Assembly: GCA_013152925.1 (NCBI GenBank)
Contig: JAADFK010000108.1
Location: 1-43,956 of the forward strand
Length of the DNA stretch: 43,956 nt
Direction: 5' to 3'
Source of the DNA: Acidobacteriota bacterium
Lineage (GTDB): Bacteria; Acidobacteriota; Thermoanaerobaculia; Thermoanaerobaculales; Sulfomarinibacteraceae
Below the pieces are notes generated by a model. That model ran no database searches. It was not told the origin of the DNA and saw only the letters and a program-made list of their open reading frames with translations. Below, piece by piece: positions 25,804 through 33,264 of the stretch. Position 1 is the stretch's first letter, and each line of letters begins with the position of its first letter. The translations under genes and the position numbers were made by a program.

Positions 25804-27126
25804 ATGAGAATGCACTGGAGAGGTTCGCTCGTTCGTTGGACCCTGACCCTGGCGGCCATCGTGGCCGCGGCGGGTTGCAACATGGTCAACCCCGATCGAC
25901 CGGCTCCGCAACCGGATACGACAGTTTTCGGCAATCTCCTGCAGGTGGCGAAGGGGGCCGGGGGCGACGGCGCCGTTGTCCTCGACTTGAAGGTGGGTGC
26001 GCCGCGGCTGCTCCTCAAGGAACAGCAGGAGAAAGGCCGGCCGACACCTGCCATGGAGGGAGGGCTCCAGGCGGAGGTGACGGCGGGTCCCGACACCGTC
26101 GTCGTGCTTGCGGGAGGGCGGTCGCTTGGCGATCTTCCGGCCGGTACAGAGATCGTGGCGATCCCCGTATCCGGCACCACGCGGATGATCGGGACGAAAA
26201 AGGTGTTGTTGGATGCGGCCTACCTGCTGGACTTCGCCAGCTACCGGCACTGGAAGCTCCCCAAGCTGGACCAGGGCGGCGCTCAACATCCGGTGGAAGA
26301 CCCGGCGCGGATCAACAGCGCGGGGATCGAGCGGGCGCCCGTCCCCCTGGCCGGTGGCAGGGTTCTGTACTTCTCGGCCCGGTACCGGAGGCCCTGGCAG
26401 CCCGGCGGCCGTTTCCTCGGCGCCCGCCGGAAGGGCCTCCCCGATCCGAAGAAGGGAGCGGTGCTTCGGCCCTACCGGACGGAGCTGAAGAAGGACGGGT
26501 GGTCGGCGCCGGCGCCGGTGGTCTTCCCCGATGTCGCCGACACCACGTCCATCGAGATCAGCTGGGTCGATCCGAAGGAGACCCGCTGCCTGGTCACCGT
26601 GACCCCGCCGGACGGTGTCCCGTGGGTCGGTGAGGCAACCCGGAAGTCCGGCAAGGCCGCCTGGGGCCGCATCGAACGCGTCGAGAGCCTTGGCAAGGAG
26701 GACGCCCGGGACGGTGTCTTCCTGGCGGGAAGCTCCACGATGATCGTCTTCGCCACCAGGCGCAGTGGGAGCCCGGATCTTTTCCTCAGCTCGCCGAAGA
26801 AATCGCCGAAGCCCATGCCGCTGGACCCTAGGATCAACACGCCGGGCTCCGAGTGGGGGCCGCGCGTCGGACCGAAAAACGAGCTGCTGTTCTGCCGGGA
26901 GGATCGCCAGTTGCTCTACGCCGGCGGCGTGGTTCGTCCGGTGCGTTTGCCCGGCACATTCCGCATCGTGATCACCGAGGCCAATCCCACACGCGACGGC
27001 TCGTGGGTCTTCTTCTGCCGACCGCAGTACACGCCTGTGGACCAGGACCAGGACATCTGGGTGGCCGCGTGGAGCGCCGACGGCAAACTGGGTGAGCCGG
27101 TGGCGGTGGACGCATGGAGGCCCTGA
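25804..27126 (+). CDS. Secreted lipoprotein with PD40/beta-propeller-like repeats
   Basis: A 440-residue predicted lipoprotein. The signal sequence LVRWTLTLAAIVAAAGC ends in Cys within an acceptable lipobox. The mature part is beta-rich with repeats of the PD40 kind, for example RRSGSPDLFLSSPKK and DQDIWVAAWSADGKLG, typical of TolB-like propellers. No enzyme motif is visible. GGAGGGGG lies 4 nt before the ATG, and the gene starts 14 nt after the transporter stop, so the two are probably co-transcribed. Whether it helps in nucleoside uptake is unknown. A long antisense frame over the gene is a shadow. Confidence 0.72.
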   Translation: MRMHWRGSLVRWTLTLAAIVAAAGCNMVNPDRPAPQPDTTVFGNLLQVAKGAGGDGAVVLDLKVGAPRLLLKEQQEKGRPTPAMEGGLQAEVTAGPDTVVVLAGGRSLGDLPAGTEIVAIPVSGTTRMIGTKKVLLDAAYLLDFASYRHWKLPKLDQGGAQHPVEDPARINSAGIERAPVPLAGGRVLYFSARYRRPWQPGGRFLGARRKGLPDPKKGAVLRPYRTELKKDGWSAPAPVVFPDVADTTSIEISWVDPKETRCLVTVTPPDGVPWVGEATRKSGKAAWGRIERVESLGKEDARDGVFLAGSSTMIVFATRRSGSPDLFLSSPKKSPKPMPLDPRINTPGSEWGPRVGPKNELLFCREDRQLLYAGGVVRPVRLPGTFRIVITEANPTRDGSWVFFCRPQYTPVDQDQDIWVAAWSADGKLGEPVAVDAWRP

Positions 27127-27213
27127 CAGCGGACATCTTGCAGCCATGACGGCGCGGGTGGGAGGTTGCTCCCGCCCGTTGCCGCGAGGGCTCCATGGGG
27201 CCGCGTGGGTCGC

Positions 27214-27783
27214 TCAGCCGTTCTCGATCTCCCAGAGGTGGCGGATGGCCGGGTGATCCCAGGGAATCCTGTACTCGTCGGGGTCGTCGAGGTCGAACTC
27301 GCGGGTGACGATGTAGAGAAGGGCGCAGGGCCGCGACAAGGCCCGGTAGCCGTGGGCCACGCCCGGCGGAATCTTGAGCCAGAGGTCGCGGCCGCCCCCC
27401 GAGACGATCACCTGGGTCGCTCCGGAGGTGCTGGAGGCCTTTCTCAGATCCCACAGGACAATCTTCATCTTGCTGTCCGGCGGACAGAACCAGACATCGG
27501 ACTGCTTGAGATGGTAGTGAAGGCCCTTGACTGTGCTGTCGGAGTCGACGACGGAGTAGTTCATCTGGGCCACAGGGACATCCTGGAAGAACGCCGCCAG
27601 GACATCGGAGCCGGGATGGGTGGCCCGGCGGCGAAAGATCTCGAGGAAGAGCCCGCGATCGTCCACGTGGCGCTCGAGGCGAAGAATCTCCACGCCCTCG
27701 ATCGGTGTCGAAGGAGCGTACTCCTTGACCGCTCCACGGTGTTCCTCGATGATCTCGTCCGTCCGAAGCGTTTCCTCCGCCAT
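27214..27783 (-). CDS. dTDP-4-dehydrorhamnose 3,5-epimerase-family protein
   Basis: A 189-residue RmlC-type cupin. In dTDP-rhamnose synthesis this fold epimerises C3 and C5 of the 4-keto sugar. Family motifs are present: DDRGLFLEIFRR, QMNYSVVDSDSTVKGLHYHL with the catalytic histidine in GLHYH, KIVLWDLRKASSTSG and PPGVAHGYRALS. The family also contains 3-epimerases and other sugar isomerases, and no rmlA, rmlB or rmlD is nearby, so rhamnose itself is not certain. The ATG at 27783 has GGAGG 6 nt upstream; the longer frame runs into repeats. Confidence 0.88.
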   Translation of the reverse strand: MAEETLRTDEIIEEHRGAVKEYAPSTPIEGVEILRLERHVDDRGLFLEIFRRRATHPGSDVLAAFFQDVPVAQMNYSVVDSDSTVKGLHYHLKQSDVWFCPPDSKMKIVLWDLRKASSTSGATQVIVSGGGRDLWLKIPPGVAHGYRALSRPCALLYIVTREFDLDDPDEYRIPWDHPAIRHLWEIENG

Positions 27784-27954
27784 GGCGACCTCCGCGCCGA
27801 GGATAGCAGGAACCCCGCGGAGGCCTCCACGCCGCCTGGGGCGAACCCGTGGTTTCCCCTCGCGCCGGCGCGATTTCCATGCCATCGTCCCGGAAAGGTC
27901 TGCGGCGCTCGCCACGCCCACTCCGTCCGATCATCGCCGCGACGCGTCCACCCC

Positions 27955-28150
27955 CCGTCCTTCCGAGCGGAGCCGCGACGTGCCCATCCCCCTGTCATTC
28001 CGAGCGGAGCCGCGACGTGCCATCCCCCGTTCTTCCGAGCGGAGCCGCGACGTGCCATCCCCCTGTTCTTCCGAGCGGAGCCGCGACATGCCCATCCCCC
28101 TGTCATTCCGAGCGGAGCCGCGGAGCGGCGAAGTCGAGGAATCTGCTGGG
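27955..28150 (-). repeat. Tandem array of 35-37-bp units
   Basis: Five units with the core TTCCGAGCGGAGCCGCGA begin at 27961, 27998, 28033, 28069 and 28106. The last continues into GCGAAGTCGAGGAATCTGC, the counterpart of the full-element end seen in the 12.3-kb array. The core differs from that array (CCGAGCGGAGC for CCGACCGGAGC), so it is a related but separate subfamily. The gap 27784-28228 holds nothing else that I can recognise. Confidence 0.82.
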
Positions 28151-28228
28151 CGAGCGAAGCCATACGGCATTCCCCGTATCGAAACGGGCTGCGGCGACCG
28201 TCGCGAGCTGGGCGAAACCGGTGGATCG

Positions 28229-28777
28229 TCAGCGAGGCTCCAGCGGGGTCTCCCGCAGGCGGGCGATGGTGGCGCCCCAGCCCCCGCGGTCGGCGGGGGC
28301 GTCGTGGAGCTCCAGGACCAGAGGATGGCTGGAGAGAACGGAGCGGACACGCTCGCGCTGGACGCCGATGCCGCGGCCGTGTATAAGCCGGACCTCCCTG
28401 AAGCCGGCCTGCCAGGCGGCCTCGAGGTAGTCGCGAACCACGTCGGGGATGTCGGCCGGCTGGAATGCGTGGAGGTCGATGGCGTCCTCCACGGGGAGCA
28501 ACACCGGCTCGACCGGGAGGGCGCCGGCCGGATCCTCGCCGGGTGCTTCTCCTGGGTCGGGTGCCGCGGCCCGGGAGGAGGAACCCCGGGACATGGCCAG
28601 CACCAGCAGGGTGGAGCCGGTCAGCAGGACGGCGAAGGCGGCGAAGCCGAGCCAGGCGCGGTTGCCCAGCCATCTGGAAAGGGGCCAGGTCAGCAGGAAG
28701 ACGGCCGCCAGAATTCCGGCCTTGGTGAGGATGTAGGCGCGGCGTGCCTCGGGGTCGGAGAGGAACCCGGACGGCAT
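28229..28777 (-). CDS. Membrane-anchored Smr-domain protein
   Basis: A 182-residue protein with two transmembrane segments (ILTKAGILAAVFLLTWPL and WLGFAAFAVLLTGSTLLVLA) followed by a Pro/Ala-rich linker and a C-terminal Smr domain. The Smr signature is clear: DLHAFQPADIPDVVRDYLEA, FREVRLIHGRGIGVQRERVR and HPLVLELHDAP. Smr domains are found in MutS2 and in stand-alone nucleases acting on DNA or RNA; here the domain would face the cytoplasm from the membrane, which is unusual. Start ATG at 28777, with a TTG 6 nt earlier as alternative and no strong ribosome site. It lies 25 nt after the arsR stop, so it is probably the second gene of that operon. Confidence 0.85.
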   Translation of the reverse strand: MPSGFLSDPEARRAYILTKAGILAAVFLLTWPLSRWLGNRAWLGFAAFAVLLTGSTLLVLAMSRGSSSRAAAPDPGEAPGEDPAGALPVEPVLLPVEDAIDLHAFQPADIPDVVRDYLEAAWQAGFREVRLIHGRGIGVQRERVRSVLSSHPLVLELHDAPADRGGWGATIARLRETPLEPR

Positions 28778-28802
28778 CAGCAAGACCCTGGCTGGCGGGG
28801 TG

Positions 28803-29201
28803 TCACGAGGCCTCCTCCGGTTGCCGGGATGGTTGAGTCAGCTCGGGAGGCGGCGCCAGGGGGGACCATTCGGGCGAGCTCAGGCCGTAGTAGATCGTCA
28901 TGCCGTCCCGCCGGGCGTGGACGATACCCGCCGTTCGCAGGCGACTGAGGTGCTGGGACACGGCGGCCGGGGTCATCTCCAGGACCGTGGCCAGGTCGCA
29001 GACGCACAGCTCGCCGGCGCAACCGAGGAGGGAGAGGATCTTGAGCCGCGTTTCGCTGGCGAGCAGGGCGTGCCGTTCGGCGAGATCTCGGAACAGCTCG
29101 CGGCAACGGTTGAGCTCCTCCCGGAGACATTCCAGATCCTCGGGAGTCCGGTCCGGCGCGATGCACTCGATCCTCAAGGGGTCGGAGCTGTATCTTTTCA
29201 T
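28803..29201 (-). CDS. ArsR/SmtB-family metalloregulator
   Basis: A 132-residue winged-helix repressor. The core runs from LLASETRLKILSLLG to a wing at RRDGMTIYYGL, with the recognition helix VSQHLSRLRTAGIV. The metal or arsenic site of the ArsR type is present: ELCVCDL at 64-70 with Cys66 and Cys68. An extra Cys13 and Cys25 in the N-terminal extension could add a ligand, as in CadC-like proteins. No efflux pump or arsenate reductase gene is adjacent; the only co-directional partner is the Smr gene. A good promoter overlaps the start region and leaves almost no leader, so the mRNA is probably leaderless and autoregulated. The ligand is inferred, not shown. Confidence 0.92.
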   Translation of the reverse strand: MKRYSSDPLRIECIAPDRTPEDLECLREELNRCRELFRDLAERHALLASETRLKILSLLGCAGELCVCDLATVLEMTPAAVSQHLSRLRTAGIVHARRDGMTIYYGLSSPEWSPLAPPPELTQPSRQPEEAS

Positions 29202-29209
29202 ACATGGCT

Positions 29210-29238
29210 ATTTTAGAATACTCTTAATATGTGGTCAA
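29210..29238 (-). promoter_or_regulatory. Promoter of arsR, leaderless layout
   Basis: On the minus strand TTGACC (29233-29238) is followed after exactly 17 nt by TAAAAT (29210-29215). The ATG begins 8 nt later, so transcription should start at or next to the start codon. The AT-rich spacer (ATATTAAGAGTATTCT) is a weak inverted repeat and a likely place for the ArsR operator. Confidence 0.75.
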
Positions 29239-29281
29239 GTTGGGTGAAGGAAGACCGGTGAGGTGCGGCCAGCTCGGGCTC

Positions 29282-29308
29282 GTTCCCGGGATACCGGTAT
29301 GGGGGAAC
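29282..29308. other. Imperfect 27-bp palindrome between asnS and arsR
   Basis: GTTCCC, then ATACC/GGTAT around the centre, then GGGAAC make a near-symmetric site. It lies upstream of the arsR -35 and beyond the 3' end of asnS. It could be a regulator site or part of the asnS terminator. Confidence 0.35.
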
Positions 29309-29372
29309 GCCGGGGAGACGCGGGGCCGAGGGCCCGCCCCTGGACCCCCGTGGCACACCCGCACCACCACCG

Positions 29373-30674
29373 TCAGGGGTAGAGCCGGTTGATGGTCCGG
29401 GGGTAGGGGATGGCCTCCCGGGCATGGTGGATGCCGCAGAGCCACGAGGTGCACCGTTCGATCCCCATGCCGAACCCCGAGTGGGGGAACGAGCCGTAGC
29501 GGCGGACGTCCAGGTACCACTCGAAGGCGTCTCGCGGCAGCTCATGTTCGGCGATGCGCCGCTCCAGCAGCTCGTAGGAGCTGATGCGCTCGGAGCCCCC
29601 GATGATCTCGCCGTAACCCTCCGGCGCCAGGACGTCGACGGCCAGGGCCCGGGCCGGGTCCCCGGGATCCGGTTCCATGTAAAAGGCCTTGATCTTCGTG
29701 GGATACCGCGTGACGAGGACGGGACGGTCGTGAAGAGAGGCCAGGACGGTCTCCTCGTCGCCGCCGAAATCGTCCCCGAACTCGGCGGGGTGACCCCGGT
29801 CCGCCAGGGCGGCGATGGCGTCGGCGTAATCGAGCCTCGGGTAGGGACGGCGGGTGGCCGGTTCGAGGACAGTGATGTCGCGCTCCAGCCGTTCGAGATC
29901 CTCCGAGCAGCGATCGAGAACGCGCGAGACGATCTCGCTGAGGAACTCCTCGATGAGGTCGAGGAGCCCGTCGAATCGGAGCCAGGCGACCTCGGGCTCC
30001 ACCATCCAGAACTCGGTCAGGTGGCGGCGGGTCTTGGATTTCTCGGCGCGGAAGGTCGGGCCGAAGCAGTAGACCTTGCCGAAGGCCGCGGCGGCCGGCT
30101 CCAGGTAGAGCTGGCCGGACTGGGAGAGGTAGGCCTTCTCGCCGAAGTACTCGGTCTCGAAGAGGGTGGAGGTGCCCTCGCAGGCGGCGGGCGTCAGGAT
30201 CGGGGAGTCGATCAGGGTGTAGCGGCGTCCGTGGAAGAAGTCGCGGATCGCCTGCTCCAGCTCGGCCCGGACGTGGAGGATGGCGTGCTGACGGCGCGAG
30301 CGCATCCACAGGTGCCGGTGGTTGAGGAGGAAATCGACACCGTGCTCCTTCTTGCCGATGGGATATTCGGGAGCGATCTGGATCGGGACGATGTCCGAAA
30401 CCTTGAGCTCGTACCCCCCCGGTGCGCGCTGGTCCTCGGCAACGACGCCCGTGATCTGGAGCGACGACTCCCGGGTCAGCGCGACGGCGGCCTCCCACAC
30501 CGGCTCGGGAACCTCGGGACGGAAGACCACACACTGGAGGTAGCCGAAGCCGTCTCTGAGGATGACAAAACGGATCTTTCCCTTCTTGCGCCAGTTGTAG
30601 ACCCATCCCCGGAGCGTGACCTTCCGGCCCACGTGCTGTGGCAGCTCGGCGATGGTGATAATGGGATGCTCCAT
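29373..30674 (-). CDS. asnS: Asparaginyl-tRNA synthetase
   Basis: A 433-residue class IIb aminoacyl-tRNA synthetase that charges tRNA(Asn). The N-terminal OB fold (GRKVTLRGWVYNWRKKGKIR) binds the anticodon. The catalytic core has motif 2, CFGPTFRAEKSKTRRHLTEF, and motif 3, HSGFGMGIERCTSWLCGI. It ends with the usual PRTINRLYP-type tail. The Glu-to-Asn discrimination is by overall similarity to AsnRS, including YPTKIKAFYM where AspRS differs. GGAGGGGG precedes the ATG. A perfect 19-bp inverted repeat lies 31 nt upstream and could control expression. Confidence 0.93.
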   Translation of the reverse strand: MEHPIITIAELPQHVGRKVTLRGWVYNWRKKGKIRFVILRDGFGYLQCVVFRPEVPEPVWEAAVALTRESSLQITGVVAEDQRAPGGYELKVSDIVPIQIAPEYPIGKKEHGVDFLLNHRHLWMRSRRQHAILHVRAELEQAIRDFFHGRRYTLIDSPILTPAACEGTSTLFETEYFGEKAYLSQSGQLYLEPAAAAFGKVYCFGPTFRAEKSKTRRHLTEFWMVEPEVAWLRFDGLLDLIEEFLSEIVSRVLDRCSEDLERLERDITVLEPATRRPYPRLDYADAIAALADRGHPAEFGDDFGGDEETVLASLHDRPVLVTRYPTKIKAFYMEPDPGDPARALAVDVLAPEGYGEIIGGSERISSYELLERRIAEHELPRDAFEWYLDVRRYGSFPHSGFGMGIERCTSWLCGIHHAREAIPYPRTINRLYP

Positions 30675-30705
30675 GGGTCCCCCTCCAGGGCCTGGATTCT
30701 ACACG

Positions 30706-30776
30706 AACCCGGGTCCCGCGGTGGTTTTCTGCTGCGACCGTGGATTCGCGACGAAATCCACCGCGGGACCCGGGTT
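30706..30776. repeat. Perfect 19-bp inverted repeat upstream of asnS
   Basis: 30706-30724 (AACCCGGGTCCCGCGGTGG) and 30758-30776 are exact complements, separated by 33 nt; TTTTC and GAAAT extend the pairing. On the minus strand it follows the DUF4136 gene and precedes asnS. No T-tract follows, so ordinary intrinsic termination is unlikely. It shows none of the conserved T-box elements. Confidence 0.8.
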
Positions 30777-30942
30777 GCCGAGGCAACGAGCATCCGGGCA
30801 GGAGTCCCGGAACCCTCCATGGCGTCCGGGAGCCTGGAGCTGGCAGAGACACCGGGAATCATTAGAGCATCTCCGGTAGGAGGGAAGGAAACGGCCCGCA
30901 CCGGGAGGCGGGGCGGGCCGGAGATCGCTGAGGAGGGCTCGA

Positions 30943-31551
30943 TCAGGAGGAGGCTTTGGCCGCCTTGGCTTCTTCCTTCAGCTGCTTCCTTCGCATCTTC
31001 TGGTACTTCTTGACGATCTTGTCGATGCCCTTGAAGATCTTCTTCTGGGCCTTCTCCGGGTTGTCCGGCACCGTGTGCTCCATGGTCCCTCGCCAGATCA
31101 GCTTCTTGGTCTTGGCGTCGACGATATCGATGATCATGGTGCCCTTGGTATAGGTGCTGACGTAGGTGGTGCTTCCCATGGAGCCGTAGGATCCCCAATA
31201 CCCGGACCAGTAGGGGTCCCAACCCCAGCCGGGGCCATAGCCGTAGCCCATGCTGACGGTGTTGATCTGGGTTTCTTCCTTGGTGCTGACGTAGTAGGTG
31301 ACAAGGAGGTCGGGGTTGGAGGTGACTTCCTTCAGTCCGCCCTGCTTCATCTTGGCCTCGATGTAGTTGACGATCCGCTTGTGGACCAGGGGATGGGAGT
31401 CCTCCAGGTCGTAGCCGTTGGGTTCCATCCAGGCGAAGGTTTTGTACGAGCCGAACTTGGCGTTGCGGTCGTAGTCCACGTAGACCTTGGCCAGGCCGAG
31501 GCTCGAAAAGGCGAAGAGGGCGACCAGCGCGATTCCAATGGAGCGTCTCAT
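30943..31551 (-). CDS. DUF4136 secreted protein (copy 1)
   Basis: A 202-residue exported protein of unknown function. The signal peptide is SIGIALVALFAFSSLGLA. The mature part starts KVYVDYDRNAKFGSYKTFAW, the DUF4136 hallmark, continues with HPLVHKRIVNYIEAKMKQGG and PDLLVTYYVSTKEE, and has a Gly/Trp/Tyr-rich loop YGPGWGWDPYWSGYWG. The sequence DIVDAKTKKLIWRGTMEHTV follows, and the tail is very rich in Lys and Ala. It is about 60% similar by eye to the copy at 32466-33071. The start is ATG 31551 with AAAGGA upstream; an ATG at 31581 is less likely. The promoter motif at 31622-31647 is shared with the other copy. Confidence 0.88.
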   Translation of the reverse strand: MRRSIGIALVALFAFSSLGLAKVYVDYDRNAKFGSYKTFAWMEPNGYDLEDSHPLVHKRIVNYIEAKMKQGGLKEVTSNPDLLVTYYVSTKEETQINTVSMGYGYGPGWGWDPYWSGYWGSYGSMGSTTYVSTYTKGTMIIDIVDAKTKKLIWRGTMEHTVPDNPEKAQKKIFKGIDKIVKKYQKMRRKQLKEEAKAAKASS

Positions 31552-31621
31552 GAATGCTTTCCTTTCGTTCCCGTTGTTCATTCCGGGAGTCGTTTCCCAA
31601 CGGAACGCCGCGCATCATGCT

Positions 31622-31647
31622 GGGACCGACTCTCAAGAATGATAGCA
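31622..31647 (-). promoter_or_regulatory. Shared promoter motif, DUF4136 copy 1
   Basis: On the minus strand the site reads TGCTATCATTCTTGAGAG and continues to GTCCC. TGCTATCAT resembles an extended -10 box. It lies 70 nt before the start codon. Twenty-three of 26 positions match the site before copy 2 at 33152-33177. Confidence 0.55.
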
Positions 31648-31730
31648 CGGCCCGGGGCGGCACGAGGTCATCGGGAATCAGGCGGCTGGAGCGTTTCGGA
31701 TGATGGTGCAAGGAGTCGGGACGTATCGGG

Positions 31731-31736
31731 TACCAT
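31731..31736 (+). promoter_or_regulatory. -10-like box for leaderless PAP2 gene
   Basis: TACCAT ends 6 nt before the ATG at 31743 and no ribosome site lies between. Confidence 0.4.
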
Positions 31737-31742
31737 GGCCCC

Positions 31743-32378
31743 ATGCCGGATCGCAGGACCGTGCTCATCCGTGCCGCCGTCGGTCTCGTTCTTCTGGCCG
31801 TGGCGTTCGCCGTGGATCGGCAGGCCTTCCAGTTTTTCAGGACGGTAACCCTGTACGATCACTGGGGCGAGATGCGGGAGGGGTTGACGGCGGCCAAGTT
31901 CCTCGCATCCGGATTGGGCACGCTGCTCGTGGGCCTGATCGTCGCCCATCTCGATCCCAAGGGCTGGCGGCGGGCGGGGACGCTGTGGCTGGCGGTGTTG
32001 GTGGCGGCGAGCCTCAACAGCGGTGTCAAGGTGCTGGCCGGACGCGAGAGACCGTCCTACCGGGAGCAGGTGCCTGGCCACGAGAGGACGGTCTTCCGCG
32101 GCCCGTCCATGGGTCTTCATCACGCGTCCTGCCAGTCCTTCCCCTCGGGCCATACCCTTTCCGGCTTTGCTTCGGCGACGGTGCTGGCGGCGTTCTATCC
32201 GCCTGCCGCGCCGGTGTTCTACGCGGCCGCCGTGGGCACGGGGATCAACCGCGTGGTCAAACACCAGCACTTTCTGTCGGATGTGGTCGCGGGCGCCCTC
32301 TTGGGCCATCTCGCCGCCCTGTGGGTGCTGGGATGGCGGCGGGTCCGTTCCTGGTGGGAAGATCCCAGGGGGCCGTGA
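31743..32378 (+). CDS. PAP2-family membrane phosphatase
   Basis: A 211-residue integral membrane phosphatase of the PAP2/type 2 phosphatidic acid phosphatase family, acting on lipid phosphates such as undecaprenyl pyrophosphate. All three catalytic motifs are present: KVLAGRERP (Lys96, Arg103, Pro104), PSGH at 134-137 and R-x5-H-x3-D with Arg170, His176 and Asp180 (the usual leading Ser is Asn169). Five hydrophobic segments fit the family topology. The ATG lacks a Shine-Dalgarno and is 6 nt after TACCAT. It sits between two DUF4136 genes on the other strand. The precise lipid substrate is unknown. Confidence 0.92.
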   Translation: MPDRRTVLIRAAVGLVLLAVAFAVDRQAFQFFRTVTLYDHWGEMREGLTAAKFLASGLGTLLVGLIVAHLDPKGWRRAGTLWLAVLVAASLNSGVKVLAGRERPSYREQVPGHERTVFRGPSMGLHHASCQSFPSGHTLSGFASATVLAAFYPPAAPVFYAAAVGTGINRVVKHQHFLSDVVAGALLGHLAALWVLGWRRVRSWWEDPRGP

Positions 32379-32465
32379 GACCGCCTGCCAGCTCCCCCGA
32401 GATCCGATCCGGGAGGGCCGGACGGGAGCTTCCCGGTATCCCGTGTCGGCCGGGGGTGCGGGCGG

Positions 32466-33071
32466 TTACGAGCCCTTGGCCTCCTGCGCCAGCTGCTCCT
32501 TGCGCATGGCACGCCACTTTCTGACGATCTTGTCGATTCCCTTGTAGATCTTCTTGCTGATCCTGTCCGGGTTGTCGGGCACCGAATCCTGGAGGGTCCC
32601 CCGCCAGATCAGCTGCTTCGTCCTGGCGTCGATGATGTCGATGATCAGTGTGCCCTTGGTGTAGACGGCGACCTGGCCGGATGCGGCGTGGGAGCCGCCG
32701 TACCCCCATCCCCAGTACCCCGTCCAGTAGGGATCCCAACCCCAGCCCGGACCGTAGGCGTACCCCATGCTGACGACATTGATCTTCGTCATGTCCTTGG
32801 AGGTTGTGTAGTAGGTCACGAGGAAGTCGGGGTCCTTTTCCACGAGCAGGTATCCACCCTTCTCGAGCTTGGCCTCGATGTAGTTCTTTACACGAAGGTG
32901 GAGAAGCTCGTTGACATCCGCAAGGTTGAAACCCTTGGCCGGCAGCCAGGCGTAGGTCTTGTAGGAGCCGAAATCGGCCTGCCGGTCGTAGTCAACGTGG
33001 ACCTTGCCCGCGTGGCCGAGGCCCGCGAACCCGAAGAGGACGGCCAGCGTCATACCGATGATGCGTTGCAT
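32466..33071 (-). CDS. DUF4136 secreted protein (copy 2)
   Basis: A 201-residue paralogue of the product of 30943-31551. The signal peptide is IIGMTLAVLFGFAGLGHA. The mature part has KVHVDYDRQADFGSYKTYAW, then the loop YGPGWGWDPYWTGYWGWGYG and DIIDARTKQLIWRGTLQDSV. The C-terminal basic segment KKIYKGIDKIVRKWRAMRKE is also conserved. The ATG at 33071 has AAGGGA upstream. The shared promoter motif lies 81 nt upstream at 33152-33177. The PAP2 gene between the two copies is on the opposite strand, so the pair looks like a duplication rather than an operon. Function is not known for the family; envelope location is expected. Confidence 0.88.
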   Translation of the reverse strand: MQRIIGMTLAVLFGFAGLGHAGKVHVDYDRQADFGSYKTYAWLPAKGFNLADVNELLHLRVKNYIEAKLEKGGYLLVEKDPDFLVTYYTTSKDMTKINVVSMGYAYGPGWGWDPYWTGYWGWGYGGSHAASGQVAVYTKGTLIIDIIDARTKQLIWRGTLQDSVPDNPDRISKKIYKGIDKIVRKWRAMRKEQLAQEAKGS

Positions 33072-33151
33072 GATAGGGTTCCCTTCTTCCGCAAGCTGAG
33101 AATCGTCACGGCTACCCGCGTTCTCCACCCCCGGGGAGCGTTCTCCCGGCC

Positions 33152-33177
33152 GGGACTGATTCTCAGGAATGATAGCA
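33152..33177 (-). promoter_or_regulatory. Shared promoter motif, DUF4136 copy 2
   Basis: On the minus strand TGCTATCATTCCTGAGAA continues to GTCCC, matching the site at 31622-31647 apart from three transitions. TGCTATCAT again resembles an extended -10. Confidence 0.55.
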
Positions 33178-33205
33178 TGCAACGCTCGGCCGCGGGATCG
33201 AGCAG

Positions 33206-33214
33206 TGGTAGACT
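33206..33214 (+). promoter_or_regulatory. Possible extended -10 for the lipoprotein pair
   Basis: TGGTAGACT fits an extended -10 (TGnTAnnnT) about 50 nt before the ATG at 33265. No -35 is recognised. Confidence 0.35.
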
Positions 33215-33264
33215 CGGCTGGCAAGGAGCGGGGCCTGGCCCCTCGAACGATGCAGGAGGTTGCG

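Noticed and set aside
25618-27147. 509-codon minus-strand open frame
   Set aside because: Antisense to the transporter end and the lipoprotein, which have signal sequence, ribosome site and plausible fold; the antisense product has none.
30706-30776. T-box leader for asnS
   Set aside because: No T-box sequence, specifier loop or terminator with T-tract is present; only one long hairpin is seen.
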